From a virus: a stretch of 52,019 nucleotides of DNA. The translations under genes and the position numbers were made by a program. Under the pieces are notes generated by a model. The model was not told the DNA's origin, made no database searches, and saw only the letters and a list, made by a program, of their open reading frames with translations. Positions 1 through 8,129 of this stretch are shown here, in pieces (position 1 is the first letter of the stretch; each line of letters opens with the position of its first letter). The stretch covers positions 1 through 52,019 of IMG/VR virus record IMGVR_UViG_3300025669_000043. One strand, 5' to 3'.

Positions 1-193
1 CTGTGGTCGTGGTCGGGGCCGCTGTGGTCGTCGTCGGGGCCGCTGTGGTCGTGGTCGGGGCTGCCGTCGTCGTGGTCGGGGCTGCCGTCGTCGTCGTCCC
101 GCCGCCCGTGGTGGTCGTGGGGGCAGGGGTCGTCGTCGTGGGGGCCGGCGTCGTCGTGGGGGCCACGGTGGTCGTCGTCGTGGTCGTCGTGGG
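1..193 (-). repeat. Thr/Pro/Ala-coding minisatellite (left window end)
   Basis: Imperfect repeats of about 21 nt on the minus strand encode TTTTAAP-type heptads; ACG/ACC Thr codons alternate with GCG-GCC-CCG. The array collapses or branches easily in assembly, which explains why the window ends fall here. Bases 22-140 equal 51901-52019 exactly, but bases 2, 4, 11 and 14 differ from the register expected for a perfect end overlap. The true repeat number is therefore unknown. Confidence 0.85.
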
Positions 194-778
194 CATGGCC
201 GCCGACAACTCCAAGTCCTCGACCGTAAACGAGATGACGTGCCCAGGAATGCCTTCTTCCATAGAGTTGATGGCAAACACATGCCGGTACGCAGTCGTCG
301 GCATCGTGATGCTCAACTTGTCCACAAACTCTGTGTGAGCCGCGTCTGTGTATATCCACACCTCCAGAGCCCCGAGTGTGGGCCTGCTCACAAGCAAATA
401 GTAGTCTGTGCCGTTATCCAACAAAGAGGAGCCATCGCTGTCTCTGTCTTCGGTCTCCCCAAGCTGCAGCCGCGCCGTTCCATTACCATAGACGTCCGCA
501 TACAAGAGCAGAAACGCCGCGGGCGTCTCGTTGGCGTACCAATCGTGGTGGCTCTCCACCGCGTCGGCTACCGCCCAACACATCCCTAAGCCTGCCAACG
601 TGCCGCCCTGGGGTGTGAGCTTGAACGAATGGATGAACGTGCCGAATGTCCCCCAACCCTTGTCATCTGACAGGCTGGCAACTTCAAGCAGGTTCAGCCC
701 GAGGGCTCGGGCCTTGGTCGCCGAGTCCACAACGATGTGGCTGCCGCCGATCTTGCTATAGAGGGTGAGGTTTTCCAT
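1..778 (-). CDS. Giant tail protein, N-terminal part (ConA-like domain plus mucin-like linker)
   Basis: The reading frame starts at ATG 776-778 and stays open to the window edge, so it is partial here. The first ~195 residues look like a beta-rich concanavalin-A/LamG-like domain; the stretch around DNGTDYYLLVSRP resembles NTTYYARLLRPD in the structural protein at 14183-14830. From about base 193 downwards it becomes a Thr/Pro/Ala linker (PTTTTTTAP, GGGTTTTAAP). The same linker in the same frame reappears at 51848-52019, where it leads into the tail-hub gene without a stop. I infer a single gene spanning the circular join: ConA domain, linker, hub, linker, Cys-rich tail. It follows the tape measure gene by 10 nt. 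A separate protein truncated by assembly is the alternative. Confidence 0.75.
   Translation of the reverse strand, partial: MENLTLYSKIGGSHIVVDSATKARALGLNLLEVASLSDDKGWGTFGTFIHSFKLTPQGGTLAGLGMCWAVADAVESHHDWYANETPAAFLLLYADVYGNGTARLQLGETEDRDSDGSSLLDNGTDYYLLVSRPTLGALEVWIYTDAAHTEFVDKLSITMPTTAYRHVFAINSMEEGIPGHVISFTVEDLELSAAMPTTTTTTTTVAPTTTPAPTTTTPAPTTTTGGGTTTTAAPTTTTAAPTTTTAAPTTTTAAPTTTT
22..140. repeat. 119-bp exact direct repeat shared with 51901-52019 (circular join)
   Basis: The last 119 bases of the window are identical to bases 22-140. The offset of 51879 is divisible by three, so the minus-strand frame is preserved across the join. The simplest reading is a circular or circularly permuted genome closed through a coding repeat, not a genuine short terminal repeat. 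Confidence 0.75.
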
Positions 779-788
779 TGTGGGTGGC

Positions 789-2981
789 TCACTCAGTCTT
801 GAGCGCGGTGCGCCCTTCTGCAACGGCCTTCTCGAGGTGCGGGATGGTGGCCTCTGCAACCTTCTCGCCGTCCACGTTCACATTGATCGACAACTCCGTC
901 TTGCCTCTGGCCGCGGCGGCCTGGGCCGCGCTACTGTGGCCGGCCTTGCCAACGTTCGCCGCTCTGGCGGCCATGACCTTCGCCATGTAGGCATCCCGCT
1001 CTGCAGAGGTTTGCTCCGTCCCGCCAAACTGCTCGACGGCCTCCTTGCCGCCCTCGACGCCGCTCATCTTGTCATGGAGCCACTGCCACTTGTTGGCGAT
1101 GGCGGTGATCCCCTCCTCAATATGAAGCAGCTCGCCGATCAACGATCCGAGCTTCCACCCGACAAAGGCAATCGCGGCAACGGCGGCAATCTTGGCAAGG
1201 AATATGCCGATCAGTTGGAGCGTCGCGGCAAGGCCAGCCCCGCCCATAGCGGTCGCCCCCATCCCGGCAACGCTCGATCCGATAAAGCCAACGATCTTCA
1301 TCAGCGCACCGGCCACAGCCGCAAGGGGTAGATGCATCAGAGCCGAGCCAAGGCTGCCAATCATCCCTGCCAATGGAAGGATCAGTGGCCCGAGCTTCAT
1401 CAGCATCAGAATAAGCACGGCCTTCTCGGGGTTCTTGCCAACCCATTCCGCGATCCACATGACAAGCGGGCCCATCTTCTCCCACAATGTTTGCAGAGCT
1501 GCCCCAGCCTGGACAGCTCCGCTCTTGATCGCGGCCCATGCAGCCTCAGCTTGCGTGCGAATCTCTGGCCAGTTGGCCTTGAGCTTGGCCACGCCTTCGG
1601 TAGCGAACTTGCTTACAGCGGCCACGATCTCGGCAACATGCCCACGGATCGCGTCACGATGCTCACCCCACCATTCTTTGATCGAAGCGCTCCACCCTTT
1701 GGCGTCCTCCTGCCAGGACACAAACTGCCCGCGTAAGGCTGCTATGGCTTCGCTCACCATCGGGCCGAACGCATCGCCGGCTTCCTCCTTGAGGTTTTGC
1801 CACGTCGACCCGAGCGCGTTGGCGTCCATGTCGAGCGACTTCATAGCCTCAGCCATTTCGTTCGTCTTGACCGCCCCGGTTCCGAGGGTCTGGCTCATGG
1901 TCGCCGTGTTCGTCTTGAGCGCGTCGATCTGGCCCACGAGCAGCTCGAATACCTTGATACCTTCCTTGCGCCCGAACAGCTCCTTGATCTCGTTCTTTTC
2001 GGCCACGTCAATCACGTCGCCGTACTTGTCTCGCATGGCCTGCAGCAGGTCAGCCGTGCTCTTGAGCGTCCCGTCTGCCTTGAGGAATCCTTTGGTCAAG
2101 TTGTCAACGCCGGCGCGCTCCTCCTCAAGCGCCTTGATCTCGGCCTCGCTCGCTCCTGCATCCCTAGCTTTGGAGATGGCTTTGTCGAGCTTCTCGAGTT
2201 TCTTGGCGCCTTGCTTCACCGCTTGGGACGCGCCTTGAATGAACGCCGCGTAAGCCGTGCCAGCTTCGCCTCCGCCCATAGTGCGCTGCAACATGCCGAG
2301 CACGGAGAGTTGCTCCGCCATGCCCTGGCCGGCCTTCACGCCCGAAGCCCCGAGCGCCGTGATGGCCTGACTCATCTTGGAGCCGTCGGTCTTGAACTGC
2401 TGCACGGCTTGGCTTAGCCCACCGGAGAGCATCTTGCCAAAGTCCATGTCAGACATTTTGGCATACTGCTCTTTGTAGATGCCATACCCGATGGCGAAAA
2501 GGTTGGTCATCTCCCCAACATTCGCCTTCGTCGCGATGGCCGTCTTGGCTGCCATTGCGGTGTACTCGCCAACAGCCTCGTCACTCAGCTCTGCCAGGGC
2601 GCTCTTGATGTCATAGGCCGCGGAGACGAAGTCTGCTTTGCTCCCACCCCATTGGTTCGTGAACTGCCGCGCCTTCTCCTCGATTGCATCCAAGTCCTTG
2701 ATGCCAAGGGACCGCAGCTCGGCAAGGCTGCGCTGGGTGTCCCGCGTGCTCAAGGCCAGCTTGGTGATAACGGTTGCCGTGCCACCAATGGCCGCCGTTG
2801 CCACCCCGGCCGCGATGCCAGCCGACCGTAAGCCGCCACCAATCATACTGCCGAGGTTAGCCTTGAGCGTCTTGGCGTGTCCGTGGAACGCCTTCATGTC
2901 TTTGCTCGCCAGCTTGAGCCCGCGCAGCAGGCCGGCAACATGCGCTGTGATCTCGACCGTGACTTTGTGCTTCTTGGCCAT
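789..2981 (-). CDS. Tail tape measure protein
   Basis: This 730-residue protein sets tail length and occupies the tail lumen. It has the typical composition: Ala/Gly/Lys-rich, long helical and coiled-coil stretches (about 250-300 KKLEKLDKAISKARDAG), hydrophobic segments around 500-560 and 580-610, and a TP901-type N-terminal half with Gly-rich TMGGGEAGTAYAAFIQGAS near 240. It is the longest gene of the tail cluster after the tail fibre. It lies between a small tail protein (TAATG overlap at 2981) and the ConA/tail gene (10 nt gap), the standard order. The length would correspond to roughly a 100-nm tail by the usual rule of thumb. Confidence 0.93.
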   Translation of the reverse strand: MAKKHKVTVEITAHVAGLLRGLKLASKDMKAFHGHAKTLKANLGSMIGGGLRSAGIAAGVATAAIGGTATVITKLALSTRDTQRSLAELRSLGIKDLDAIEEKARQFTNQWGGSKADFVSAAYDIKSALAELSDEAVGEYTAMAAKTAIATKANVGEMTNLFAIGYGIYKEQYAKMSDMDFGKMLSGGLSQAVQQFKTDGSKMSQAITALGASGVKAGQGMAEQLSVLGMLQRTMGGGEAGTAYAAFIQGASQAVKQGAKKLEKLDKAISKARDAGASEAEIKALEEERAGVDNLTKGFLKADGTLKSTADLLQAMRDKYGDVIDVAEKNEIKELFGRKEGIKVFELLVGQIDALKTNTATMSQTLGTGAVKTNEMAEAMKSLDMDANALGSTWQNLKEEAGDAFGPMVSEAIAALRGQFVSWQEDAKGWSASIKEWWGEHRDAIRGHVAEIVAAVSKFATEGVAKLKANWPEIRTQAEAAWAAIKSGAVQAGAALQTLWEKMGPLVMWIAEWVGKNPEKAVLILMLMKLGPLILPLAGMIGSLGSALMHLPLAAVAGALMKIVGFIGSSVAGMGATAMGGAGLAATLQLIGIFLAKIAAVAAIAFVGWKLGSLIGELLHIEEGITAIANKWQWLHDKMSGVEGGKEAVEQFGGTEQTSAERDAYMAKVMAARAANVGKAGHSSAAQAAAARGKTELSINVNVDGEKVAEATIPHLEKAVAEGRTALKTE

Positions 2982-3379
2982 TACTCCACCGCCTCAGAAG
3001 TCTCGATGGTGAACGTAACGCTCCTCAGCTCCCCGTTGGGCGGGTCGACCTCTGGCGGCCCGTCGACAAAGCGCGCACTCGCATGTGACGTCGCGCGCCA
3101 GTCCACCCAAGTGAAGGCGTTGAGCGCCCCGACTGCCCTGCTGTTCCAGAACGACTTGAAGGCAGCGTAGTCCTGATTGCTCGTCACGTCACGGGGCAAG
3201 ATCACTGTCAACGTCGTGCGGTAAAGCGCGACGCCATGGTCAACCACGCGCAAGGCGCCGGCGTAGTTTCGCTCCTCGTTCTGCACCCGCGAAGGGGCGC
3301 AAATATACCCTGGCTGTGGAGCTGGCAACGTCAAGACCGTTGCCCCAATTGTCATGGTCTGGGTAGTGGCATAGCTCAT
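2981..3379 (-). CDS. Small tail protein, unrecognised family
   Basis: This 132-residue protein lies between the frameshifted tail chaperone and the tape measure gene. Its start overlaps the upstream stop (ATGA at 3376-3379) and its TAA overlaps the tape measure ATG. It is beta-rich (TMTIGATVLTLPAPQPGY, LRSVTFTIETSE) and has no membrane segment. Residues DYAAFKSFWNSRAVGALNAFTWVDW recall small minor tail proteins that adopt a distal-tail-like beta fold, but I cannot assign a family. Its position before the tape measure gene is unusual for a distal-tail component, so the function stays open. Confidence 0.7.
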   Translation of the reverse strand: MSYATTQTMTIGATVLTLPAPQPGYICAPSRVQNEERNYAGALRVVDHGVALYRTTLTVILPRDVTSNQDYAAFKSFWNSRAVGALNAFTWVDWRATSHASARFVDGPPEVDPPNGELRSVTFTIETSEAVE

Positions 3380-3771
3380 TTGCGCTTGGCGGCCAACTTG
3401 GCCTCCATCTCCTTATATACGGCTTCGATCTGCCGCGCCATGTCCGCTCCGTAGCGCTCCACCATCGTGGGAACACGTTGACTCCACTTGGCTCCGCGCT
3501 GGAGTTGCATCACCGCGGCCGGCCCGGCGTTGCCGAACATGATGCCGAGAACGTTCGCCATGCCAAGCGCGGCCCGGCTCTGCTGAACTTGCGCCATGTG
3601 CCATAGTCCGATCACCTCAGAAACCGGGAGCCGCCACGCCGCGGGCAATGGCGTTCCAAGACTGGCCGCGGTGTAACACGCCTCCTCGACCCACTCGCAT
3701 AAACGCTCGCTGCTCAGGTCTTTGCTTTGAGCGTCGCTACTTGTAGGGTCAGAAGGCGGTAGGAGTTTTTT
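3376..3771 (-). CDS. Tail assembly chaperone extension (gpT-like), reached by -1 frameshift
   Basis: This frame has no plausible start of its own. It begins at the slippery A AAA AAC site (3765-3771) inside the upstream chaperone gene, where a -1 shift gives KKLLPPSDPTS and continues for about 130 residues to 3376. The product would be a G-T type fusion of about 275 residues. Such fusions bind the tape measure protein during tail assembly in siphoviruses. It lies directly upstream of the small tail protein and tape measure genes, exactly where gpGT occurs. Confidence 0.8.
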   Translation of the reverse strand, partial: KKLLPPSDPTSSDAQSKDLSSERLCEWVEEACYTAASLGTPLPAAWRLPVSEVIGLWHMAQVQQSRAALGMANVLGIMFGNAGPAAVMQLQRGAKWSQRVPTMVERYGADMARQIEAVYKEMEAKLAAKRK

Positions 3772-4202
3772 ACCGCGTCCAATGTCCGCCCGACCAGCTC
3801 GCATCTTACCACGGCTTGCATGGCTTCAAGCGCAGAGGCCAGCGTCACGTTGGATCGCGCCCAGTCCATGTCAATGCCGCCATGCGTGGGGTCTTGTTCG
3901 ACGCTGGCAAGCGTTTCGCTCGTGGGCCGGCAGAACGCCACGACCAACGCCGCTGGCAGATCGTCCACCAACGGCAGCAGGCTCGGCAGCATGGTCATAA
4001 TCTGTTCTGCTACCTTGGCCTCGTCGGTATCTTCTTGGGTCTCACCAATGGTGTCAAGCAAAGGCTGGACATGGCCACTCAAGGCCTCCAACCGCAAGGC
4101 CTGCAACAGCACACGGGAGCCATGGCCGGTGGGCTCTGCCAACCGAACCTCGCCAAGCTCTGGGGTCTCAATCGTGGGGGCTATCGTGGGGGTGTCGCTC
4201 AC
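3714..4202 (-). CDS. Tail assembly chaperone (gpG-like)
   Basis: This 162-residue helical protein lies between the major tail protein and the tape measure gene. The start is GTG 4200-4202, preceded by CTGGAG at a suitable distance. It contains the slippery heptamer 18 codons before its stop, so most ribosomes make this short form and a minority make the G-T fusion. Acidic stretches (GETQEDTDEAKVAEQIM) and a predicted all-helical body fit the family. Identification rests mainly on position and frameshift, not on residue similarity. Confidence 0.82.
   Translation of the reverse strand: MSDTPTIAPTIETPELGEVRLAEPTGHGSRVLLQALRLEALSGHVQPLLDTIGETQEDTDEAKVAEQIMTMLPSLLPLVDDLPAALVVAFCRPTSETLASVEQDPTHGGIDMDWARSNVTLASALEAMQAVVRCELVGRTLDAVKNSYRLLTLQVATLKAKT
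3765..3771 (-). other. Programmed -1 ribosomal frameshift site (A AAA AAC)
   Basis: On the coding strand the zero frame reads GTA AAA AAC TCC, a perfect X XXY YYZ heptamer. A -1 slip gives AAA AAA CTC CTA CCG and opens the downstream 130-codon frame. Family knowledge: tail chaperones of lambda-like and many other long-tailed phages use the same mechanism. Confidence 0.8.
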
Positions 4203-4251
4203 TGTCTTTTCTCCAGTTCTTCGTTACGGGTTAGGGGTAGAAGGCCGCGGC

Positions 4252-4788
4252 TTAGGCCCGCACGCCAAACTTGATATATCCGTGCAACGCACCGTCTTGC
4301 TTCGACGCGTCGGCAAGGCTCTTGAGCGTGACGGAAAGGGCGTCCGCGCCGTCCTTGCCCATGGTCTGAGACAAGTCCGTGTCCGGGATCGCCTTCCACA
4401 TGCACACCTCGACGGTGTCGTTGGCCATCGTCGCGAACGGGCGAATCACGACCTTCTTGCCACGGTCTCGCATGGAGTCACCCGCGGCCCGGCCGATGCC
4501 CCACTTGCCGCTCGTGGGGTAGTCATAGCCTTGGGGCTGGAACAGCTCGAACGCGTCGGCGCTACGCTCTGGCGTAGTGATGTTCACCGTGATTTGCTCG
4601 GAGCTGACCCACTCCTCGTAAGCACCCACGATCGGGTGCGAGCCTTCGATTCGCTCGCCGGTGATTTGCACGTCGGCGCTCTCGCAGAACACCGGCGTGC
4701 TGCCGCTATCTGGGTCAATGATGACCACAACGGGGCCAGCCTTGAGCAGTGCCAAGGCAGACTGAAGATCGGCATTCAGGGTTCCCAT
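4252..4788 (-). CDS. Major tail tube protein
   Basis: This 178-residue beta-rich protein lies immediately before the tail chaperones, the conserved place for the tube subunit. It has alternating beta motifs (GPVVVIIDPDSGSTPVF, EQITVNITTPERS, KKVVIRPFATM) and a C-terminal YIKFGV strand, and no signal or membrane segment. A strong AGGAGAGAG ribosome site precedes ATG 4786-4788, expected for an abundant product. A gap of about 50 nt follows before the chaperone start. Confidence 0.8.
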   Translation of the reverse strand: MGTLNADLQSALALLKAGPVVVIIDPDSGSTPVFCESADVQITGERIEGSHPIVGAYEEWVSSEQITVNITTPERSADAFELFQPQGYDYPTSGKWGIGRAAGDSMRDRGKKVVIRPFATMANDTVEVCMWKAIPDTDLSQTMGKDGADALSVTLKSLADASKQDGALHGYIKFGVRA

Positions 4789-4824
4789 CTCACTCTCTCC
4801 TCTCGGGTCAGAATATCCTCACGC

Positions 4825-5295
4825 TCAGGCCGCCACGATGATGGCGTTGAATCTGAACGTGCGCATTTCAACGAACACATCCCGCGCAACGTGCCGCGGG
4901 TCATAGCCAAACTCGATATCATCATCCACGGAAAACTCGCCACAGCCAACATAGTCATTGGCCAGCGTGTCCACACTCCAAGACGGTGTTTCCCCCGTCT
5001 TGCCGATCATGTCGTTGATGGCAGCCTGCAGGGCGTCGCCGTCGTCCGGGTCCGTGCTGTGGATCGTAAGCGCCACCTCGATCTGGTGGGCCGAAAGGGG
5101 AGCCCCCGATCCTAAGCGCTTGTCTGAAAGCACCGTGAAGGTCAAGCGCGGGTACTGCGCCTTGCTCGGGGGGTAGCCGTAGGTGATGCCACGGGCGCCG
5201 CCCTCGACTCGATCAGTGATGTCCGTATTCGCCAGCAACGGAGCGGCGAACAGCTTGCGGAACTCACTGTATAGGTTGTGCGTGTAGTCGCTCAT
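4825..5295 (-). CDS. Tail terminator / tail completion protein
   Basis: This 156-residue protein is encoded between the gp10-like gene (ATGA overlap at 5292-5295) and the major tail protein gene, the usual place of a tail terminator (gpU-like). The alpha-beta pattern FRKLFAAPLL, YPRLTFTVLSD and HQIEVALTIHSTDPDDGDALQAAINDMIG fits that fold: a strand-rich sheet plus an amphipathic helix. In related phages it caps the tail tube and joins it to the head. The assignment is by position and fold type. Confidence 0.65.
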   Translation of the reverse strand: MSDYTHNLYSEFRKLFAAPLLANTDITDRVEGGARGITYGYPPSKAQYPRLTFTVLSDKRLGSGAPLSAHQIEVALTIHSTDPDDGDALQAAINDMIGKTGETPSWSVDTLANDYVGCGEFSVDDDIEFGYDPRHVARDVFVEMRTFRFNAIIVAA

Positions 5296-5846
5296 AGGAT
5301 TCCGCTTTCAACAAATATATGCATCAGGTCGCTGTGTAGTTGGGTCAAGACTCGGGGGAGCTGTGGCCGTATGAAGGGAATCGTAGACGTGGTCCCGGGA
5401 GCCTTGTGCTTCCAGGTGGTCGCGACGCTCTGGCCGGGCTGCCAGTTGGCAACGCTGCCGCCGGCGATGCCTTCGCCAGGGTACTCAAGATAACCAGAGT
5501 AGGGCATCGCGTTATGAAGGCCGGCCACGAACGTCTTGCCGCGCTTGGCCAAGAACGCTTGGTAGCTCTTGCGCAGGCCGCCTCGTGGGCGCTTGCTCTC
5601 AAGTGGCCGATACACCATGTCGCCAGTCACGCCAAGCTGCATGGACGGCGTGCCCGCGCGTCTGGTCTGCGCCACGGGCGTCGCCTTGACGGCCAGGCCG
5701 CGCCAGTAGGCAAGCGCCTTGCCGAGTGCTCGATACGTCTCAGCAGGCGCAAGCTGTGCCGCGGCGTGGAGCCGCCGGGAGATGTTCGTCTCCTCATGCA
5801 CTCGCACGCCGATGATGTTGGCAATCTCTTGTGGGCTACGAGCCAC
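5292..5846 (-). CDS. Neck protein, HK97 gp10-like
   Basis: This 184-residue protein starts at GTG 5844-5846 with GAGGAG upstream and overlaps the head-closure gene. N-terminal helices (ISRRLHAAAQLAPAETYRALGKALAYWRGLAVKATPV) are followed by a strand region with MPYSGYLEYPGEG and a PFIRPQLPRVL segment. This is the pattern of HK97-gp10 family head-tail proteins, where a xxYAxxxEyG motif and a FlrPAl-type motif recur. Its position between connector and tail terminator genes agrees. Confidence 0.72.
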   Translation of the reverse strand: MARSPQEIANIIGVRVHEETNISRRLHAAAQLAPAETYRALGKALAYWRGLAVKATPVAQTRRAGTPSMQLGVTGDMVYRPLESKRPRGGLRKSYQAFLAKRGKTFVAGLHNAMPYSGYLEYPGEGIAGGSVANWQPGQSVATTWKHKAPGTTSTIPFIRPQLPRVLTQLHSDLMHIFVESGIL

Positions 5847-6201
5847 TCTCGCTACTCCTCACGCTCACTCGCTGCAGGCCCGCGCGGGTATTCTGCAGTG
5901 GCAAGACCATGTCGACAATCCAATCCTGTTCGTCTATCACGAGTAGGTCGGGCTGCTCATCCGTGTTCGTCGGCTTCACTTCAACGCTGGCCGGGAGCCA
6001 GACGGTGGCGCTCCGGGTTGCATGGTGGCCGTCAGGTGCGATAGCGCTTCCTTGCTGGCCGCGGTTTGAGTCGATGACCAGCCGGCCCTTGCACGTCTCT
6101 CTGAGTGCGTAGCCCGTGCGGACCACGCCAGAAGCGTCTTGTGTGTTCGCACTCCTATACACCTCGACAGTCGTCTTGAGCTTGCTGAGTCGGCGGCCCA
6201 T
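5836..6201 (-). CDS. Head closure / head-tail joining protein
   Basis: This 121-residue protein starts at ATG 6199-6201, overlapping the previous stop as TGATG. It is a small beta-barrel-like protein (TTVEVYRSANTQDASGVVRTGY, WIVDMVLPLQNTRAGLQRVSV), the signature of SPP1 gp16/HK97 head-closure proteins, which typically read 'V.v.r....d..G......'. It lies between the connector and the gp10-like gene, as in most siphoviruses. A longer frame open to 6291 would run into the connector gene and lacks a ribosome site. Confidence 0.68.
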   Translation of the reverse strand: MGRRLSKLKTTVEVYRSANTQDASGVVRTGYALRETCKGRLVIDSNRGQQGSAIAPDGHHATRSATVWLPASVEVKPTNTDEQPDLLVIDEQDWIVDMVLPLQNTRAGLQRVSVRSSESGS

Positions 6202-6788
6202 CACACCACCACCCGGGCGGGCTGATACCGCTCCAGCAACTCTTGGGTCGCGGGCCGCATGCCCTTGGCAACTGAGAACGTTTCTGTCCAATCGCCGATC
6301 TTGCTGTCAGTCAACACGTCGTCGCCGTCTTGTGACCGGCGCCGCTGGTTGTACCAGTAGGCCACCTCGGCAAGGAGCGTGCTCTTGATGACCGCGGGCA
6401 TGTCGTCGGCAGACCAGCCGGAGAAGCCTTCCACCTTGATCGTGCGCCGGCCCGCGTACCATGAGCCCGTCCACTTGCAGAGCCGCTGAGGGTCCATCAC
6501 ATCCCAAGTGTAGTCTTCATCGAATCCGTAGGTCAGCAGGTCGGTCGCGGCAAACGTGCGCCCAGAGCTTTGGTAGACCGCGCCGGGCGCTTCCGACAGA
6601 GGCCATGGCATGAACAAATCTTGCGCGCCGGAGCCGTCAATGTAGAACGTCACCGCCTCGCGGAACAGGGGACAGCGTACGAAGTCTCTGGCCGCCCGCT
6701 CCACGCCGTCGATCAGTTCGTCAACGTGGTCTGCTGCGTCGTCGTCAAGGTGCGTTCGCACTTCTGAGGCTGTGAGGATGTTTCCCAC
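6201..6788 (-). CDS. Head-tail connector (gp6-like adaptor)
   Basis: This 195-residue protein begins with LTASEVRTHLDDDAADHVDELIDGVERAARDF, the amphipathic helical start typical of phage gp6-like connectors. Those proteins form a ring under the portal. A central Trp/Tyr-rich beta region (DYTWDVMDPQRLCKWTGSWY) is followed by a helical LLAEVAYWYNQRRRSQDGDD segment and a C-terminal LLERYQPARV. It is the first head-tail gene after the glycosyltransferase block, which separates it from the capsid genes. Confidence 0.78.
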   Translation of the reverse strand: MGNILTASEVRTHLDDDAADHVDELIDGVERAARDFVRCPLFREAVTFYIDGSGAQDLFMPWPLSEAPGAVYQSSGRTFAATDLLTYGFDEDYTWDVMDPQRLCKWTGSWYAGRRTIKVEGFSGWSADDMPAVIKSTLLAEVAYWYNQRRRSQDGDDVLTDSKIGDWTETFSVAKGMRPATQELLERYQPARVVV

Positions 6789-6791
6789 GGG

Positions 6792-7097
6792 TCAACTCCC
6801 GATCATTTTGCGGAGGAGTTCCAAGGACGCTGTAGCTAAAACGGTCGCTGCGGCTCCGCCGCCGACCAGCAAGAGCTTGTCGAGCAACGAACTCCGGCCG
6901 CTGGACGTGGCGAGCTTCATCTCCGCCGCGCCGATGCGCTTCTCGTGATCTTCGCAGTGGGGTTCGCCACGGTTTTCAATCGTCCGGAGCCGGCCATCTT
7001 GCCCGCGCAGCTCCGACCACACCTGGTCCATGGCCGCGCGCTGCTCATCGCGTGATTCCATGACGGCAGCCAGGATAGTTTCGTTCGTTGCGGCCAT
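6792..7097 (-). CDS. Small membrane protein, XhlA/holin-like
   Basis: This 101-residue protein has an N-terminal helical, probably coiled-coil part (SRDEQRAAMDQVWSELRGQDGRL, then NRGEPHCEDHEKRI). One hydrophobic segment follows near the C-terminus (LLLVGGGAAATVLATASLELL), with a basic tail. This architecture matches hemolysin XhlA-like phage proteins that attach to the membrane during lysis. The gene lies between a glycosyltransferase and the connector gene, not in a recognisable lysis cassette, so a holin role is only a suggestion. Confidence 0.5.
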   Translation of the reverse strand: MAATNETILAAVMESRDEQRAAMDQVWSELRGQDGRLRTIENRGEPHCEDHEKRIGAAEMKLATSSGRSSLLDKLLLVGGGAAATVLATASLELLRKMIGS

Positions 7098-7109
7098 TGG
7101 CCTGCTTCC

Positions 7110-8129
7110 CTACAAGAGCGACTCGACACGCTGGCGGCACGCCGCATCGGAGTACCTGACCAGCTCTGCATCGGCATATTCGCACGCCTCTGTCCACCAC
7201 TCAGGATCGTCTAACAGTCTGGCTGTCGCTATCGCCATGCTCTCCACGTCGTACCATGGGAAGGAAAGCGTGGGCCAGAGCCGCTTGTGCGCCTCAAGGT
7301 GCTCTGCGCTCACTACGGGCACGCCAAGGGCCGCGGCCTCGACGCTCCACTGAGCCATGACCATGCGGCTCGTGGTACTCACGGAAGCCATGGCCTGGCA
7401 CGCCTGCTGCGAGAACGTTGCGTTGTCGCATGGGCGCTCGATCTGGATTCCATCGAAGCCGAGCGATGCCAAGCCGGCTACCACGGTCTCGGGTGCGTCC
7501 TTGTTTGCATAGCCCGTGGCCTGAACCTTGGGCTGCTTGCGGCCAGAGCGTAGGGCTTCAAGCCGCCGGAGTACCGCAGCGTGCGCAATCGTGCTCCGGT
7601 TGTCGACAACCCATCCCATGTGCTGTCCAAGCAAGAGCCTTGGGGGTGCTGCGCGTTCGGATCGCGGCAGGCGGTATTTGCGCATGGCGTCGACGTTCAC
7701 CGGGACTGGCATATACACGGCGGGCTTGCCGAACACCGGCTCATAGAATCGCCGGGCGCCTTCATACATGCAGCAGATCGCGTCGCAGGCTTGAGCCGCG
7801 GCGAAGTGCTGGGCAAGGTGGCGGGCCTCGCACTTCTCCCACCAACGGTCCAGGCAGCCATCGAATATCGCGATCTTGACCTTTGGGCAATGCTCTCGCA
7901 CGGCAATCGCCGCCTGAGCGCACTTGGGGGTCCATCCCCACTCCATCCAGACCATGTCATAATCGCGTAGCTGGCTGGCGTCAAATCTGCCTTCCGTGAT
8001 GTCAGTCCATCCGACGAAAAGGCACTTGCCCATGATGGTCGCGACACGGGGGAAGCCGCCAGTGACCACGGGGTCAAGCGACTTGATCTTAGGGCCGGCA
8101 CGTTCAACCAAAGCGGCAATCTTGAGCAT
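7110..8129 (-). CDS. Glycosyltransferase, GT-B fold (GT1/GT4-like)
   Basis: This 339-residue protein overlaps the upstream glycosyltransferase gene as TGATG. The N-terminal half has Rossmann-like strands (DYDMVWMEWGWTP, VKIAIFDGCLDRWW) and ACDAICCMYEGARRFYEP. The C-terminal half contains the donor-site pattern of GT-B enzymes: SVEAAALGVPVVSAEHLEAHKRLW, equivalent to E-x7-E/P-V-x-x-s of GT4. No signal peptide or membrane anchor is seen, so it is cytosolic. It is the last gene of a four-gene sugar-modification block inside the structural region; the substrate is unknown, and virion proteins are the natural candidates. Confidence 0.75.
   Translation of the reverse strand: MLKIAALVERAGPKIKSLDPVVTGGFPRVATIMGKCLFVGWTDITEGRFDASQLRDYDMVWMEWGWTPKCAQAAIAVREHCPKVKIAIFDGCLDRWWEKCEARHLAQHFAAAQACDAICCMYEGARRFYEPVFGKPAVYMPVPVNVDAMRKYRLPRSERAAPPRLLLGQHMGWVVDNRSTIAHAAVLRRLEALRSGRKQPKVQATGYANKDAPETVVAGLASLGFDGIQIERPCDNATFSQQACQAMASVSTTSRMVMAQWSVEAAALGVPVVSAEHLEAHKRLWPTLSFPWYDVESMAIATARLLDDPEWWTEACEYADAELVRYSDAACRQRVESLL

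Noticed and set aside
22-140. Genuine short direct terminal repeat of a linear phage genome
   Set aside because: The identity lies within a coding minisatellite, does not extend to base 1 in register, and preserves an open frame, so a circular join is simpler.
3-338. Plus-strand Val/Gly-rich frames over the repeats (also at 49227-49727)
   Set aside because: They are the reverse complement of the Thr/Ala/Pro repeats, without ribosome sites, and all other genes are on the minus strand.
3820-5115. Long plus-strand frame (431 codons) opposite the tail genes
   Set aside because: Shadow of high-GC minus-strand genes; overlaps two well-supported genes and has no ribosome site.
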